From Gluconobacter kanchanaburiensis NBRC 103587 (GTDB lineage Bacteria > Pseudomonadota > Alphaproteobacteria > Acetobacterales > Acetobacteraceae), in contig NZ_BJVA01000021.1 of assembly GCF_007988905.1 (NCBI RefSeq), forward strand, positions 1 to 36,205: 36,205 nucleotides of DNA. Reading direction: 5' to 3'. Shown here piece by piece: positions 21,800 through 29,886 of this stretch. The number at the start of each line of letters is the position of its first letter. Position 1 is the first letter of the stretch. The notes beneath the pieces are model-generated. The model did no database searches, was not told where the DNA came from, and saw only the letters and a program-made list of their open reading frames with translations. The position numbers and the translations under genes are program-made.

Positions 21800-23259
21800 G
21801 CTGCACCTGCCAGTTCACGGATGACGAGGCGGTCATCAAACGGAAGGATCTCCGTTCCCACGATCTGCCCCTGTTCGTGTCCCTTACCGGCGACCACAAG
21901 GATGTCTCCGGGAGACAGGGCCTCGAGGCCGGCTGCGATGGCGCTGCGCCGGTCTGCGATTTCCTGCGCGTTCGGACATGCGGCCATGATCTGCGAACGT
22001 ATGGTTGAGGGATCCTCGGTGCGCGGATTGTCATCCGTGACGATGGCAAGGTCGGCAAGCCGGGCCGCGACCGCTCCCATCAAGGGACGTTTGCCTTTGT
22101 CGCGATCGCCACCTGCGCCAAAGACGACCACAAGTTTCCCGGCCGTGTGCGGTCGCAGGCTGGAAAGAACACATTCCAGAGCGTCGGGAGTATGGGCATA
22201 GTCGACATAGGCTGCGGCACCTCCGGCAAGGGTGATGGCCCGTTCGCAGCGACCGTGTACGCCTTTGAGCTCCGGCAGGAGTGCCAAAACCTTGTGTGCG
22301 TCCTCATCTTTTTCCCAGCACATGGCCGCTGCCAGCATCACGTTGTCGGCCTGAAAGCTTCCGGGAAGGGTGAGCGTGATTTCCGGCAGTTCCTCTCCAT
22401 GCAGCATCAGGCGCAGGATCTGTCCCGAGGGTGTGGGACGTGCGGAAATCAGTCGCAGGGTCGAACCGTTGCGCCCGACGGTGCGAAACTTGAGGCTGCG
22501 CCGGGCGGCAATGTCCCGCAGGGCCACGAATGTTTCCGGGTCCATATCCGCATTGACAGCAGCTGGTCCGCCAGCCGCGAGAACGCTGCTGAACAGGTGC
22601 AGCTTTGCACTGCGGTAAGCGTCGATGGTCAGGTGGTAATCCAGATGATCGCGGGTCAGATTGGAAAAACCCGCAGCTGTGATCTTCAGGCCATCAAGTC
22701 TGTGTTGCTCAAGTCCGTGCGAGGATGCTTCGAGGGCGACATGCCCGACGCCTTCACGGGCAAGAGCAGCGAGAGTGCGGGACAGCGACACCGGATCGGG
22801 CGTTGTCAGGCTGGGGGGCTGCGGCACATCCGTATCGGAAATCAGACCCAGCGTGCCAAGGCTCGCGGCTCGGTGTCCCTGAAGGATCCAGAGCTGACGC
22901 AAAAAATCCGCTGTGCTGCTCTTGCCGTTCGTGCCCGTGATGGCCGCGATACAGGAAGGCTGCGGGCCTGCCAGAATCGACGCCATGCGGGCCAGCAAAT
23001 GCTTCGCGTCCCGGCGTTCAATTACGCCCGGTCCGCTGCCCCGTTTCGTTGGGTCATGATCGGCAATGACCGCCGAAGCTCCTCGCGACAGGGCCTGGAC
23101 GATGAAAGCAGTTCCGTCCTGCTTTACGCCGCGCAGGGCGAAAAAGAGACTTCCGGGACCTGCCGTACGGCTGTCGGCTGTGACCGAGATGATATCAGGA
23201 TCGCCACTGAGGGGGGGCAGGGACGTGCCGCAGAGCGTGAAGAGTTGGGAAAGGCGCAT
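21796..23259 (-). CDS. murE: UDP-MurNAc-L-Ala-D-Glu--meso-diaminopimelate ligase
   Basis: MurE adds the third residue of the stem peptide. The 487-residue protein has the P-loop GTNGKSS at 109-115, EASSHGLEQHRLDG (about 177-190), NLTRDHLDYH, YVDYAHTPDALE, and the DNPR motif at 410-413 that selects meso-diaminopimelate over L-lysine, so the cell wall is of the DAP type. It starts eight bases after the ftsI stop and overlaps murF by four bases. Confidence 0.97.
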   Translation of the reverse strand: MRLSQLFTLCGTSLPPLSGDPDIISVTADSRTAGPGSLFFALRGVKQDGTAFIVQALSRGASAVIADHDPTKRGSGPGVIERRDAKHLLARMASILAGPQPSCIAAITGTNGKSSTADFLRQLWILQGHRAASLGTLGLISDTDVPQPPSLTTPDPVSLSRTLAALAREGVGHVALEASSHGLEQHRLDGLKITAAGFSNLTRDHLDYHLTIDAYRSAKLHLFSSVLAAGGPAAVNADMDPETFVALRDIAARRSLKFRTVGRNGSTLRLISARPTPSGQILRLMLHGEELPEITLTLPGSFQADNVMLAAAMCWEKDEDAHKVLALLPELKGVHGRCERAITLAGGAAAYVDYAHTPDALECVLSSLRPHTAGKLVVVFGAGGDRDKGKRPLMGAVAARLADLAIVTDDNPRTEDPSTIRSQIMAACPNAQEIADRRSAIAAGLEALSPGDILVVAGKGHEQGQIVGTEILPFDDRLVIRELAGAA

Positions 23260-23267
23260 AAAACGGT

Positions 23268-25271
23268 TCAGTGCTGTGTTGCGGGCTGTGTCTTGGACTG
23301 CGTTCTCGAAAGGGCAGCCTTGGGCGTATGCGCCTGATTGCGCGGATCTCCCGGATCGTTTCCCGGCCCGAGTGCATGAAAGCCGGGGGGAACAGAAGGA
23401 TTCATCGGGATGGCAAGGGACGCGTCGATCGCATCCCTATTCGCAAGATCAGGGAACTGGTTCAGGATGGGCCCGACCCGCGAAATGATTTTCTTGACCG
23501 TCGGCGCCGCGTTCCACGCAGCCGTCGTCCAGCCATGCGTGGCAGCGGTGCCCTGAGGGCTGTCGAGCATGACATAAACGGCGTAATGCGGGTTGTTCAT
23601 CGGGAACACGCTGGTGAACGCTGAGACGTTGACGTGCTTGAGGTAGCCACCATGCGCGCCGATTTTCTCGGCGGTTCCGGTTTTTCCGCCGACATAATAG
23701 CCGGGTACTTCGGCCGATTTTCCGCTACCCATCGTTACGTCCAGTCGCAGCAGCTTGCGTAGGACTGCGGATGTCTGTTCGGACAGCACGCGGGTGCCCA
23801 CGGGGGTTTCGGCGCCGATCTCGTCGCTGTCGGCCTCGGGGCGGTAGGCAACAGGGCGCAACTGTGCCGTATCGGGAGCAGCTTTGGCCTCGTCCTCGGT
23901 GTCCCTTGCCACGAGTGTGGGCTTAAGCAGGATGCCGCCGTTGACGGTTGCCGCTGTCCCGCGGACGATGGCCAGTGGCGGTTCAGCGACACCGTGCCCG
24001 AAACCGACAGTCATAACGGTGGAAAGGCCCCAGTTACGCGATGCGGGAACCAGAGGACGACCGGCTTCGGGCAGCTCCACGGGGACACGATTGAAGAAAC
24101 CCATGTTCCTCAGCCAGTCCTGCTGCCGCGTTGCGCCGACATCCAATGCGATATGTGCTGCCGCAGGGTTGGATGAAAACGCCAGCACGCCCGGTAGCGA
24201 GAGCCAGGGGGCGAAATGGTCCGTTTTCATGTCGCGGATGGTAAAGCGGCCGACCTTGATCGGGATCGTGGAAAAGCGGTCCCAAAGATGGATGACGCCA
24301 AGTTGCAGCCCCATTGCGGCGGTCTGTAGCTTGAAGGTGGAGCCTGGTTCATACATGCCCGTGACCGCCCGGTTGAAACGGGCGTCATTGGGTGCGTGGC
24401 CGAAATCATTCGCGTCGTAATCGGGCAGACTGACCATGGCCAGGATCTCGCCAGTGCGGACATCCATAACGATCGCACTGGCGCCAATTGCGGAAAATTC
24501 GTCTTTCGCCGCCTGAAGTTCGTCATGGGCGACGGTCTGGACGCGAACGTCCAGTGAGAGGCGCAGTGGAGACTTATCCGAGTTCAGTCGTTTGTCGAAA
24601 TAGCGCTCCACACCGGCAATGCCATGATCGTCGATATCGACGCTGCCCATGATTTGGGCAGCGGTGCGTCCGAGAGGATAATGACGGCGTTCCCCGGCTT
24701 CGAAATAGATGCCGGGAATGCCCAGATTGTTGATCGCGATTTCCTGAACGGGCGAAATGTCACGCGCCAGATAGACGAACTGTTTTTTCAGTGAAAGACG
24801 ACGGATCGTTGCATCTCGGTCGAGTTGCGGCAGAACCTTGCGGAGCTTGTCCGCTGCATCCGCGGGGTCAATCAGCTCCATGGGATTGGCATAGACCTGT
24901 GCCACGGGTAGCGAGAGCGCGAGGGCCTGCCCCGTACGATCGGTGATGGTTGCGCGTCTGACGGTCGGAAGAACAAAATCTCCTGCCATTTCTCCGCGTG
25001 GGTCGCTTTTGGGGATTTCCGGAACCTGCGGAGCGATCTGGCGCTTTTCAGGCTCCATCGGCATCAGAACCGTGGCTACCGTCGCCTTAAGTGCAACGGC
25101 GCCGTAGATCACAAGAAAACCCATGCCGACGCCTAGAAGGCGCCCGTGCATCTGATCAAGATTCAGCCTGCTGCGTGCACGCCCTGATCCGGTTTCCCGT
25201 GGACGTGCGGAAGGCCCAGTCGGACGTCCGGGGCGCTTTGGGCCGGAAGAGGGTGGCACGTCCTGAGGCAT
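23268..25271 (-). CDS. ftsI: Septal peptidoglycan transpeptidase FtsI (PBP3)
   Basis: FtsI is the class B penicillin-binding protein that crosslinks septal peptidoglycan with FtsW. The 667-residue protein has a basic, Pro-rich cytoplasmic tail (1-45), one membrane helix (about 46-70), a dimerisation/pedestal domain (about 100-245) and the transpeptidase domain with S311-T-F-K314 (nucleophile S311), S366-S-N368 and K530-T-G-T533. The C-terminal 40 residues are polar and low in complexity. The tail is longer than in E. coli FtsI (588 residues). An 80-base gap separates it from ftsL, with no convincing ribosome site near the ATG. Confidence 0.96.
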   Translation of the reverse strand: MPQDVPPSSGPKRPGRPTGPSARPRETGSGRARSRLNLDQMHGRLLGVGMGFLVIYGAVALKATVATVLMPMEPEKRQIAPQVPEIPKSDPRGEMAGDFVLPTVRRATITDRTGQALALSLPVAQVYANPMELIDPADAADKLRKVLPQLDRDATIRRLSLKKQFVYLARDISPVQEIAINNLGIPGIYFEAGERRHYPLGRTAAQIMGSVDIDDHGIAGVERYFDKRLNSDKSPLRLSLDVRVQTVAHDELQAAKDEFSAIGASAIVMDVRTGEILAMVSLPDYDANDFGHAPNDARFNRAVTGMYEPGSTFKLQTAAMGLQLGVIHLWDRFSTIPIKVGRFTIRDMKTDHFAPWLSLPGVLAFSSNPAAAHIALDVGATRQQDWLRNMGFFNRVPVELPEAGRPLVPASRNWGLSTVMTVGFGHGVAEPPLAIVRGTAATVNGGILLKPTLVARDTEDEAKAAPDTAQLRPVAYRPEADSDEIGAETPVGTRVLSEQTSAVLRKLLRLDVTMGSGKSAEVPGYYVGGKTGTAEKIGAHGGYLKHVNVSAFTSVFPMNNPHYAVYVMLDSPQGTAATHGWTTAAWNAAPTVKKIISRVGPILNQFPDLANRDAIDASLAIPMNPSVPPGFHALGPGNDPGDPRNQAHTPKAALSRTQSKTQPATQH

Positions 25272-25351
25272 GGTGCGGGGGTGGGTCCTGCTGAAGGGCT
25301 CGCCCTAAGCTATCTGAAAATGCTGAACGAGCGGTTAACGAGAAGATGCTT

Positions 25352-26140
25352 TCAGTTAGCCAACGGGACCGGCGCGGGCAATGCGTCATTCACACTCCCC
25401 AAAGCCGAAAGTGAAGTGTGATGTGTGTGCGGACGCTCATCAAGCACGTGCGACGCCGTGGAGTGCGTGGTGTGCACGGTTTGCGGATGCCATGCGGCGA
25501 CCATCAGGGGGGCGGGATGGCTTTCATGATAGCTTACGAGACGCACACTTGCAGCACTGTCCGAGCGTGCATGTGTAGAGGTCGCAACACTGCGGAGTGT
25601 AGCAGACGCAATCTGCGTGTCCGCAGGCCGGGAATGTGAAACGTGAGGCTGCGGGGCCGCGGCTCTGGTGGTTGCTGCGGGATGGCTGACTGCGGCCACA
25701 ACAAGCGGATGCGGGACAGCAACGGGTGTTGTCTGGCTTGGAGTATGAGAAACAATTGCCGGCGCGGGCAGAGGAAGATGTGCTGCTTCGGCAGCCCGGT
25801 TTACGACCTCGTGCAGACCTTCGCGCGGATCTGCGGGCTGGGCCTTGGAGCCGGGAGCCGGGAGGTGAGCTTCAAGAGAGACCATGCGGATGAACTGGTC
25901 AGGTTCCATCGGGTGCAGGGCGGGTACGAAACGTGCAGCCAAAGTGTTGAGACGATCAGGCTGGTTGAGAAGCGCCCACTCCGTCCGGAGCATAGCGGTC
26001 TGTCCTCGTACGCGCTGCGTTTCCTGCACGATCTTCGTGATTTTCTGGTCCAGAACCGTGGTCTCGTGCTTCTTCGTATAGAGAAACAGGCCAGATCCTG
26101 CTGCGAGGACAGCGCACGCGACGGTGAGGGGCCGGATCAT
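25352..26140 (-). CDS. ftsL: FtsL-like cell division protein with a long histidine-rich tail
   Basis: The 262-residue product has the FtsL layout: a three-residue cytoplasmic end, a membrane helix (about 4-22), then a heptad-rich coiled coil (about 24-68, [18 protein letters not shown]) ending in the [10 protein letters not shown] and [12 protein letters not shown] elements typical of FtsL. It sits between rsmH and ftsI, the ftsL slot, and overlaps the rsmH stop by ATGA. Unlike the usual 100-120 residue FtsL, it continues for about 150 residues of Ala/Pro/Ser/Thr-rich sequence with about 16 histidines, with no recognisable domain. This tail should be periplasmic. Function as FtsL is inferred from position and layout; the tail is unexplained. 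Confidence 0.75.
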   Translation of the reverse strand: MIRPLTVACAVLAAGSGLFLYTKKHETTVLDQKITKIVQETQRVRGQTAMLRTEWALLNQPDRLNTLAARFVPALHPMEPDQFIRMVSLEAHLPAPGSKAQPADPREGLHEVVNRAAEAAHLPLPAPAIVSHTPSQTTPVAVPHPLVVAAVSHPAATTRAAAPQPHVSHSRPADTQIASATLRSVATSTHARSDSAASVRLVSYHESHPAPLMVAAWHPQTVHTTHSTASHVLDERPHTHHTSLSALGSVNDALPAPVPLAN

Positions 26141-27108
26141 GAGGATATTCCTGAAGCGGGTATCTTGGAGGGGGAATTGCGGACCAGTGCTCGCAGGCGG
26201 GCGCTGCGGGCACGCGGGTTTTCCCGGGATTCCTCTTCCGTGGCGGCGAGGGGGCGGGAATAGAGAAGCGAGAAGGCAGGCGCTTCCCGACGAAGAGGCG
26301 CGGGTTCATGACGGGACGGGTTGCCCGTACGTCCTGCGAGGATTGCCATCGCGCGTTTCGCGAGACGGTCTTCGAGGGAATGGAATGTGACCACGACGAA
26401 GACGCCGCCGGGCGCAAGAAGTCGGGGAGCGGCCTCAAGAGCGCGTTCCAGTTCGCCCAGCTCGTCATTCACCGCGATGCGAAGACCCTGGAAACTGCGT
26501 GTCGCCGGGTCGATATTCGCTCGGTCACGCGGCACGCAGCAGCGGATGATGTGGGCAAGCTGTCCGGTTGTCGTGATCGGTGCTTCTGTGCGTGCGGCCA
26601 CGATGGCGCGGGCGATGCGACGTGACAGCTTCTCTTCGCCATACCGGTACAGGACGTCCGCAAGTTCGGCTTCCTTGTATGTATTGACGAGATCTGCTGC
26701 GGATGGTCCGTCTGCGCCCATGCGCATGTCCAGCGGTCCGTCATTGCGGAAGGAAAAGCCGCGTTCAGCCTGATCGATCTGGAAAGAAGAGACACCGAGA
26801 TCCAGAACAATACCGTCGAAGGGACCCGCTGCTCCGACAAGTGTTTCCATATCACCAAACGTACCCTGGTGCATCCTGAGGCGACCGTTGGCCTGCACGG
26901 CCATGGCATTTCCACGCTCGATGGCAGCGGGATCACGGTCGATGCCGTCAAGGGTGCAGTCGGCAGCGTTCAGAATAGCGCGGGCGTAGCCGCCACCGCC
27001 GAATGTCCCGTCAAGGTACCTTCCACCAGCGCGGGGCGAGAGGGCTTCGAGCACCTCGTGCAACATGACAGGAACATGACCGGAATGGACCAGCGTAATC
27101 GCGTTCAT
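26137..27108 (-). CDS. rsmH: 16S rRNA (cytosine1402-N4)-methyltransferase
   Basis: RsmH (MraW) methylates N4 of C1402 in the decoding centre of 16S rRNA. The 323-residue enzyme shows [13 protein letters not shown] (11-23), the SAM-binding DGTFGGGGY at 33-41, the [10 protein letters not shown] motif, the [15 protein letters not shown] stretch, and the C-terminal [11 protein letters not shown] motif. It overlaps mraZ by four bases (ATGA) upstream and ftsL by four bases downstream, the standard start of a dcw cluster. Confidence 0.97.
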   Translation of the reverse strand: MNAITLVHSGHVPVMLHEVLEALSPRAGGRYLDGTFGGGGYARAILNAADCTLDGIDRDPAAIERGNAMAVQANGRLRMHQGTFGDMETLVGAAGPFDGIVLDLGVSSFQIDQAERGFSFRNDGPLDMRMGADGPSAADLVNTYKEAELADVLYRYGEEKLSRRIARAIVAARTEAPITTTGQLAHIIRCCVPRDRANIDPATRSFQGLRIAVNDELGELERALEAAPRLLAPGGVFVVVTFHSLEDRLAKRAMAILAGRTGNPSRHEPAPLRREAPAFSLLYSRPLAATEEESRENPRARSARLRALVRNSPSKIPASGISS

Positions 27109-27596
27109 TCCGGTGCTCCGTTGGTAGTCATTGGGGGTGCGCTGCCGGGGCGGCGACTGGTGGCAAGGGTTTTTGCGCGGCTGCGTGCGGCCTGACGTCG
27201 TTCTGCGGCGGCGACAGGGTTCCAGATCTGGAACGTGCGGCCAAGCCCCATGAAGGAGACTTCGTCGACCAGAGCTGCGTGGGTGCGCAGGGTTTCCGGA
27301 AGAATGATGCGTCCTTCTTTGTCGCTGTCCAGCGGGTAGGCATCCGCGTACAGGCTTGCGGCCAGATCTTCATGATCTTCCGAAAAAGGATCGTATTCGT
27401 CGAGTGGCGTTGCGAGAGACGCAAACGCGCCGACCGTCCAACCTTCGATGCACGGATGGAGATGTGAAGGGCGCAGAATGACGAGGGGGTCGCCTGGCTG
27501 AGCCTGGGCGCGCAGGGCAGTGCGGAACGGGGCAGGAATGGAAACGCGTCCCTTGGCGTCGAAACGGTTCTGATGCGTGCCGAGGAACATGCTCAT
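27105..27596 (-). CDS. mraZ: Transcriptional regulator MraZ
   Basis: MraZ is an AbrB/SpoVT-like DNA-binding protein with two tandem swapped-hairpin motifs that represses its own dcw operon. The first repeat is [22 protein letters not shown], written here as its key elements NRFDAKGR and SIPAPFR; the second is the [15 protein letters not shown] element (about residues 85-100 of the product). I chose the ATG at 27596 (163 residues) because GGAAGGAGG lies ten bases upstream; the ATG at 27620 would place this ribosome site inside the gene. The C-terminus (about 20 residues rich in Ala, Pro, Ser) is an extension. The first gene of the dcw chain. Confidence 0.95.
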   Translation of the reverse strand: MSMFLGTHQNRFDAKGRVSIPAPFRTALRAQAQPGDPLVILRPSHLHPCIEGWTVGAFASLATPLDEYDPFSEDHEDLAASLYADAYPLDSDKEGRIILPETLRTHAALVDEVSFMGLGRTFQIWNPVAAAERRQAARSRAKTLATSRRPGSAPPMTTNGAPE

Positions 27597-27665
27597 GGGT
27601 GATGTGCCTCCTTCCTGCATTCAGAACCGAATGAACGGTCGTCGGTTACTTGGCTTGGTCTTGTT

Positions 27666-27689
27666 TGGGATATCATGGGATTTCATGGG
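27666..27689. promoter_or_regulatory. Probable MraZ operator: three TGGG boxes with 10-bp period
   Basis: Plus-strand TGGG occurs at 27666-27669, 27676-27679 and 27686-27689, exactly one helical turn apart, with a degenerate TGGT at 27656-27659. E. coli MraZ is known to bind TGGGN repeats separated by five bases in front of mraZ, which gives the same 10-bp period. Here the boxes lie between and over the candidate -35 and -10 elements of the mraZ promoter, fitting autorepression. The spacing is seen directly; binding is inference. Confidence 0.8.
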
Positions 27690-27696
27690 ACGTCAA
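27668..27696 (-). promoter_or_regulatory. Candidate mraZ/dcw promoter
   Basis: The minus strand has TTGACG at 27691-27696, followed after 17 bases by ATATCC at 27668-27673 (or TATCCC one base further). The -35 is good, the -10 weak. The three MraZ boxes overlap the spacer and the -10. Transcription would start near 27660, about 65 bases before the mraZ ATG. Confidence 0.5.
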
Positions 27697-27885
27697 ACAA
27701 ATATCGCCCGAAAACCGCAGAAAACTGCGATATTTTCAAAAATACAAATGTGACGGAAATTTTTGCATTTTGTTAGGGTTTATCAGGGATAATCGTGAGG
27801 TCGGAACTATACTTGCCGCCATTTGTTCATGTTTTGTTCTTGTTGGTATAGATCCATAATTACTTTGGATGCTGATTTTTTGAGG

Positions 27886-28308
27886 ATGCCAGACGGCCTG
27901 TAAGCCGGGTTCTGTCCGCCTGAAAGGCGGGACGATCATTCCTCTGGGACCCGCATTGCTGCGGGCCTCACGCAACCAACCCGAACGACGAGGCGAGAAA
28001 CCCCCGGCTTTCTTGCAAAAGCCTGCCGCTCCTATTCGGTCTTGCTCCCGGTAGGGTTTGCCGTGACCATCTCCGTTGCCGGGGATGCGGTGCGCTCTTG
28101 CCGCACCGTTTCGCCCTTACCCGCAACATGCTCCCCGGCGAATGAACGCGTAGGGCACAGTCCGGCGGGCGGTCTGTTTTCTGTGGCACTTTCCCTGAGG
28201 TCGCCCTCGCCGGCAGTTAGCCGGTACCGTCTTCCCATGGAGCCCGGACTTTCCTCCCTATATGCGATCCTCATCTCATACACAGCGATCGTCCAGCCGT
28301 CTGGCGGG
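27886..28308 (-). ncRNA. rnpB: RNase P RNA (M1 RNA), bacterial type A
   Basis: Read on the minus strand, the sequence has the hallmarks of bacterial RNase P RNA, the catalytic subunit that cuts the 5' leader from pre-tRNAs. GAGGAAAGTCCGGGCTCC lies near 28240-28257 (5' conserved core), a GGTAAGGGCGAAACGGTG-like core lies near 28110, and the AGAACCCGGCTTA-type 3' conserved segment is close to 27910. Helix P1 forms between GCCAGACGGC near 28305 and GCCGTCTGGC near 27889, fixing both ends to within a few bases. Length of about 423 bases fits alphaproteobacterial rnpB. The P1 pairing makes the strand certain. No U-tract terminator follows it before mraZ. Confidence 0.95.
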
Positions 28309-28312
28309 GCAG

Positions 28313-28341
28313 ACACTGCTCCGGGACGGCGATGGGGTCAA
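28313..28341 (-). promoter_or_regulatory. Candidate rnpB promoter
   Basis: On the minus strand TTGACC (28336-28341) is followed after exactly 17 bases by CAGTGT (28313-28318). Transcription would begin about seven bases further, at the 5' strand of rnpB helix P1. The -10 is weak, but the distance to the RNA end is right. Confidence 0.5.
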
Positions 28342-28379
28342 GGGCAGATTTTTTCTTCAGAGCCGTGCATGATGAAGCA

Positions 28380-29387
28380 ATGCGTCCGACCCTGATCCTG
28401 AGATTTTTTCTTTTCTGGCTGGCCTGGCAGAGCCGCAGGCGCGGTATGGTGCCGCGTTCTTTTGTCATCGATGATATTCCGCTGATTCCTGCAGTACCAC
28501 CCTCGGCGGAAATGCTGCGCCACATCCGGCGACTTACCGGGAGGCCCAGCTTTCCGGTTCGGCTTTCATCCCTGCGGATCCGACGCTGGCAGGATATCCG
28601 GATCCCGGGTGCGGAAGACTATCGTACGGCCCGTGTGTTCCGTCCTCGTGGCAAGGTGCGGGGCGTCGTGCTTTATCTGCACGGGGGTGGATTCGTGCAT
28701 TGTGATCTCGTGTCACATCACGGGATCTGCTGCCGTCTTGCTGCATCGTCCGGGGCGGTGGTGGTGTCGCTCGACTATCGGCTCGCGCCGGAACATCGTT
28801 TTCCCGCGGGTCTGGAGGATGCGAAAGCGGCATTGGAATGGATTTTTCGAACCGTTCCGGTCGATGTTCCAGTTGCAGTGGCCGGTGACAGCGCGGGCGG
28901 AAATCTTTCTGCCGCGCTGGCGGTCTGGGTTCGGCAGAGCAGGTTGCGGCCCCTGAGTGCGCAGCTTTTGTATTATCCGGCTTTGAGTGGTCCGTTTGCT
29001 CCGCCATCGCGTGAGGCCTATGCCACCGGCTACATGTTGAGCGCCGAACTTCTGTACTGGTATTGTGGACAGACGCTTCAAAGTCCGGAGCAGCTTTTCG
29101 ACCCCGCATTCGCGCCATTGCTGGAGGAGAGTTTTTCGGATCTTCCGCCTGCCATGATCGTGACTGCTGGATTTGATCCGCTTCGGGGAGAAGGCGAGTT
29201 ATATGCACGTTGTCTTCAGAATGCGGGCGTATCCGTACAGCCCGAACTTTATCCGGGAATGATTCACGGTTTTCTGAACGGTTATGCATTGCTGAGAGAC
29301 GGGCGCAGAGCACTGCGGAGAGGAGGCGTGTTTCTGAGAAGTGCCTTCGCTCTCAAGGGAAGTGCGTCCGTCAAACGGACGCACTGA
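28380..29387 (+). CDS. Alpha/beta hydrolase of the hormone-sensitive lipase (GDXG, family IV) type
   Basis: The family motifs are clear: HGGG oxyanion motif (residues 101-104 from the chosen start), nucleophile S171 in GDSAGG, D266 in FDPLR and H296 in MIHGF, plus DYRLAPEH. These cytoplasmic enzymes hydrolyse short to medium chain esters; the substrate cannot be read here. I prefer ATG 28380 (335 residues); GTG 28365 or ATG 28332 are possible, but the latter overlaps the rnpB promoter. The ribosome site is poor. The N-terminal helix before the catalytic core (about 1-75) is the cap region. It stands alone between rnpB (divergent) and the unknown protein after zwf (convergent). Not a member of the dcw group. 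Confidence 0.85.
   Translation: MRPTLILRFFLFWLAWQSRRRGMVPRSFVIDDIPLIPAVPPSAEMLRHIRRLTGRPSFPVRLSSLRIRRWQDIRIPGAEDYRTARVFRPRGKVRGVVLYLHGGGFVHCDLVSHHGICCRLAASSGAVVVSLDYRLAPEHRFPAGLEDAKAALEWIFRTVPVDVPVAVAGDSAGGNLSAALAVWVRQSRLRPLSAQLLYYPALSGPFAPPSREAYATGYMLSAELLYWYCGQTLQSPEQLFDPAFAPLLEESFSDLPPAMIVTAGFDPLRGEGELYARCLQNAGVSVQPELYPGMIHGFLNGYALLRDGRRALRRGGVFLRSAFALKGSASVKRTH
29361..29385 (+). terminator. Perfect 11-bp hairpin overlapping the hydrolase stop codon
   Basis: AGTGCGTCCGT (29361-29371) pairs perfectly with ACGGACGCACT (29375-29385) over a 3-base loop. It covers the last codons of the hydrolase (ends TGA 29385-29387) and lies 24 bases from the convergent gene end at 29411. No T-run follows on either strand, so it may be a bidirectional stabiliser or weak terminator rather than a classical one. 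Confidence 0.5.
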
Positions 29388-29410
29388 TGACGCTGAGGGT
29401 GGACCCAAGA

Positions 29411-29881
29411 CTAAAGTGGCAGGTTGTGGAACGTGCCGGGCGTTCCGGCGTCCGTCTGCACGGTTCGCTCGGAACGGTCGATCTTGAGGCTGAACAGCTT
29501 GTCCGCCGATGAGGTCGTGCCGGGACATCCGTTTCCGTGGCGTCCCAGAACATCCATCGTCGGCGTGTTGTTGTCGGCACTGCCGTCGACAACGAACACC
29601 AGACAATGGCGGGGAAGGTCTGTCAGATTGTCTCTGACGACCACCAACCGCAGATGTTCGACAAGCGCCGTGTTGTCGAACCAGCTCAGTTTGCCGAAGG
29701 TGATCTTGTCATAGGACATGTCGAGCAGGCCTGTCCGGACCGCAACGACCATCAACAGGAAAGCAGGAATAACAACAACGAGCCGCCGCAGCAGAAGCTG
29801 TTTGAAACTGCGCGGCGGTTTGCGCGTACCCTTAGCCGCTGGGCGGCCGAGACGGGGGGATGCGCTCTTTTCATCGGTCAA
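29411..29881 (-). CDS. Unknown small single-pass membrane protein behind zwf
   Basis: I do not recognise this 156-residue protein. It has a basic N-terminal tail (1-33, KPPRSFKQLLLRR), one transmembrane helix (about 34-52) and a C-terminal domain of about 100 residues that should face the periplasm (positive-inside rule) and holds two cysteines, C93 and C119, a possible disulfide. The start is TTG at 29881: no in-frame ATG fits, and GGAG, part of the last zwf codons, sits eight bases upstream. It begins five bases after the zwf stop, so it is very likely cotranscribed with zwf. A link to sugar metabolism is not shown by the sequence. It could be lineage-restricted. Confidence 0.65.
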   Translation of the reverse strand: MTDEKSASPRLGRPAAKGTRKPPRSFKQLLLRRLVVVIPAFLLMVVAVRTGLLDMSYDKITFGKLSWFDNTALVEHLRLVVVRDNLTDLPRHCLVFVVDGSADNNTPTMDVLGRHGNGCPGTTSSADKLFSLKIDRSERTVQTDAGTPGTFHNLPL

Positions 29882-29886
29882 ACGTG

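Noticed and set aside
19221-23337. Long open frames on the plus strand across mraY, murF and murE (up to 527 codons)
   Set aside because: They are shadows of well-conserved mur genes on the minus strand, lack ribosome sites and have no domain-like sequence; high GC makes antisense frames long.
27650-27859. A 69-codon plus-strand frame between mraZ and rnpB
   Set aside because: It lies over the mraZ operator and promoter, has no ribosome site and low-complexity translation.
27968-28316. Two overlapping minus-strand open frames in the rnpB region
   Set aside because: The sequence is RNase P RNA with matching P1 ends; the frames are incidental.
28534-29313. A 259-codon minus-strand frame opposite the hydrolase
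   Set aside because: The plus strand encodes all catalytic motifs of the esterase; the other strand is a shadow.
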